Below, in pieces: positions 63,496 to 64,000 of a DNA stretch of 64,000 nucleotides. The first letter of the stretch is position 1, and the number at the start of each line of letters is the position of its first letter. The DNA is from Riptortus pedestris. Its lineage: Eukaryota > Arthropoda > Insecta > Hemiptera > Alydidae. Position numbers and translations under genes: made by a program. The stretch is taken from contig CM032228.1 of the NCBI GenBank assembly GCA_019009955.1, positions 133,988,501-134,052,500 on the forward strand, written 5' to 3'. A model generated the notes under the pieces. It did no database searches. It worked only from the letters and a program-made list of their open reading frames with translations, and was not told the DNA's origin.

Positions 63496-64000
63496 GTTAA
63501 TTTTAGTAGTTTGATTAAGAGTTTAGTTTAATAGAAGGCGAGACACCGTCATGAGGGGCAGGAGGAGAAGGTGGAGGGATGAGGGTCGGCGGCAGCATCG
63601 CGAGAACATCGTCATTGGAGTGGAGTTGTCATACAAGCCTAGAATTTGGCAAAATTTGTTGTGTCCCAACAGGGGAGAAAACGAAGTGGACTTGCATTGA
63701 AAAAAGCGTCCAATTCTTCACAAGTTTTTTTATTTCATGGCTAAACGCTTTCAAAGATTATTGGCCCTATCTTCAGAGCTACTTGCATGCACTCATTGGG
63801 AAAGGCAGAGAGTGGCCACAAGCAAGTTTCATTTGCTGGCTTTTCCAATGCGTGCAAGGAGGTTGCTCAGAAGATGGAGACAATAGTCTTCAAAGTCACT
63901 TAGCGCTGAAATAAAAAACTTGAGAAGAATTGGATGCTTTCTTTTCAGCAGGTAAGCTATATTCATTGCTTCCTACAACAATACTGTGAAGAAAGTGTAC
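63496..64000. other. Intergenic DNA with one open frame
   Basis: A 111-codon plus-strand frame (63579-63914) is not recognised. The GC content is higher than average around 63540-63620. A transposon piece is possible given the adjacent MITE. Confidence 0.3.

Overview
This window looks like nuclear DNA of an arthropod with a large, AT-rich, repeat-rich genome. The evidence is Helitrons, a mariner, hAT-type miniature elements, R1-like, R2-like and Penelope-like retroelements, long TA/CA/CT/GA microsatellites, and widely spaced, splice-flanked short exons. I see no prokaryotic operons, rRNA genes, CRISPR arrays or plasmid/phage features. Species cannot be read from the sequence; an insect or a crustacean are both possible.

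Host gene: the only convincing host gene is on the minus strand. Exon 1 (47447-47609) starts with Met-Met and carries an SHFLVANLI motif. Exon 2 (26202-26333) has perfect AG/GT borders and carries a KPPLKFSVSAILG eh1-type repressor motif. The exons join in compatible phase and together resemble the N-terminal part of a Dbx-type homeodomain protein (vertebrate DBX1 begins Met-Met and has FLVEDLI and KFGVNAIL motifs). The homeodomain is not in the window and would lie beyond the left edge. A weaker candidate exon 3 (557-745) is also phase-compatible. Intron 1 is about 21 kb; intron 2 would be about 25 kb. A GC-rich block with a TATA-like box (47880-48080) may be the promoter.

Layout: 1-26 kb is the putative intron 2, with many copies of an unclassified dispersed repeat (here family A), two Helitrons (12170-13574 and about 18640-19612), a decayed R1-like LINE (13942-17830) and a 25.1-26.1 kb inverted repeat with hammerhead-ribozyme-like cores. 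26.3-47.4 kb is intron 1, with a frameshifted mariner (29910-31214), a hAT-type element (32208-32642), foldback elements at 35.6 and 36.8 kb and further family A copies. 47.6-64 kb is the 5' flank, with an R2-like LINE pseudogene split by a 350-bp GA microsatellite (52783-55690), a Penelope-like element pseudogene (58.0-60.4 kb), Helitron pieces (56.7 and 61.4-62.2 kb) and a hAT MITE with an exact 8-bp target duplication (63059-63487).

Common themes: all transposon coding regions here are broken by frameshifts, often at homopolymers, or by stop codons. Several elements abut TA microsatellites. The most abundant unexplained structure is family A, which is about 0.55-0.6 kb when compact, has inverted 12-bp ends (AGCAGATTTCCC / GGGAAATCTGCT), and contains an internal site where TA/CA arrays grow.
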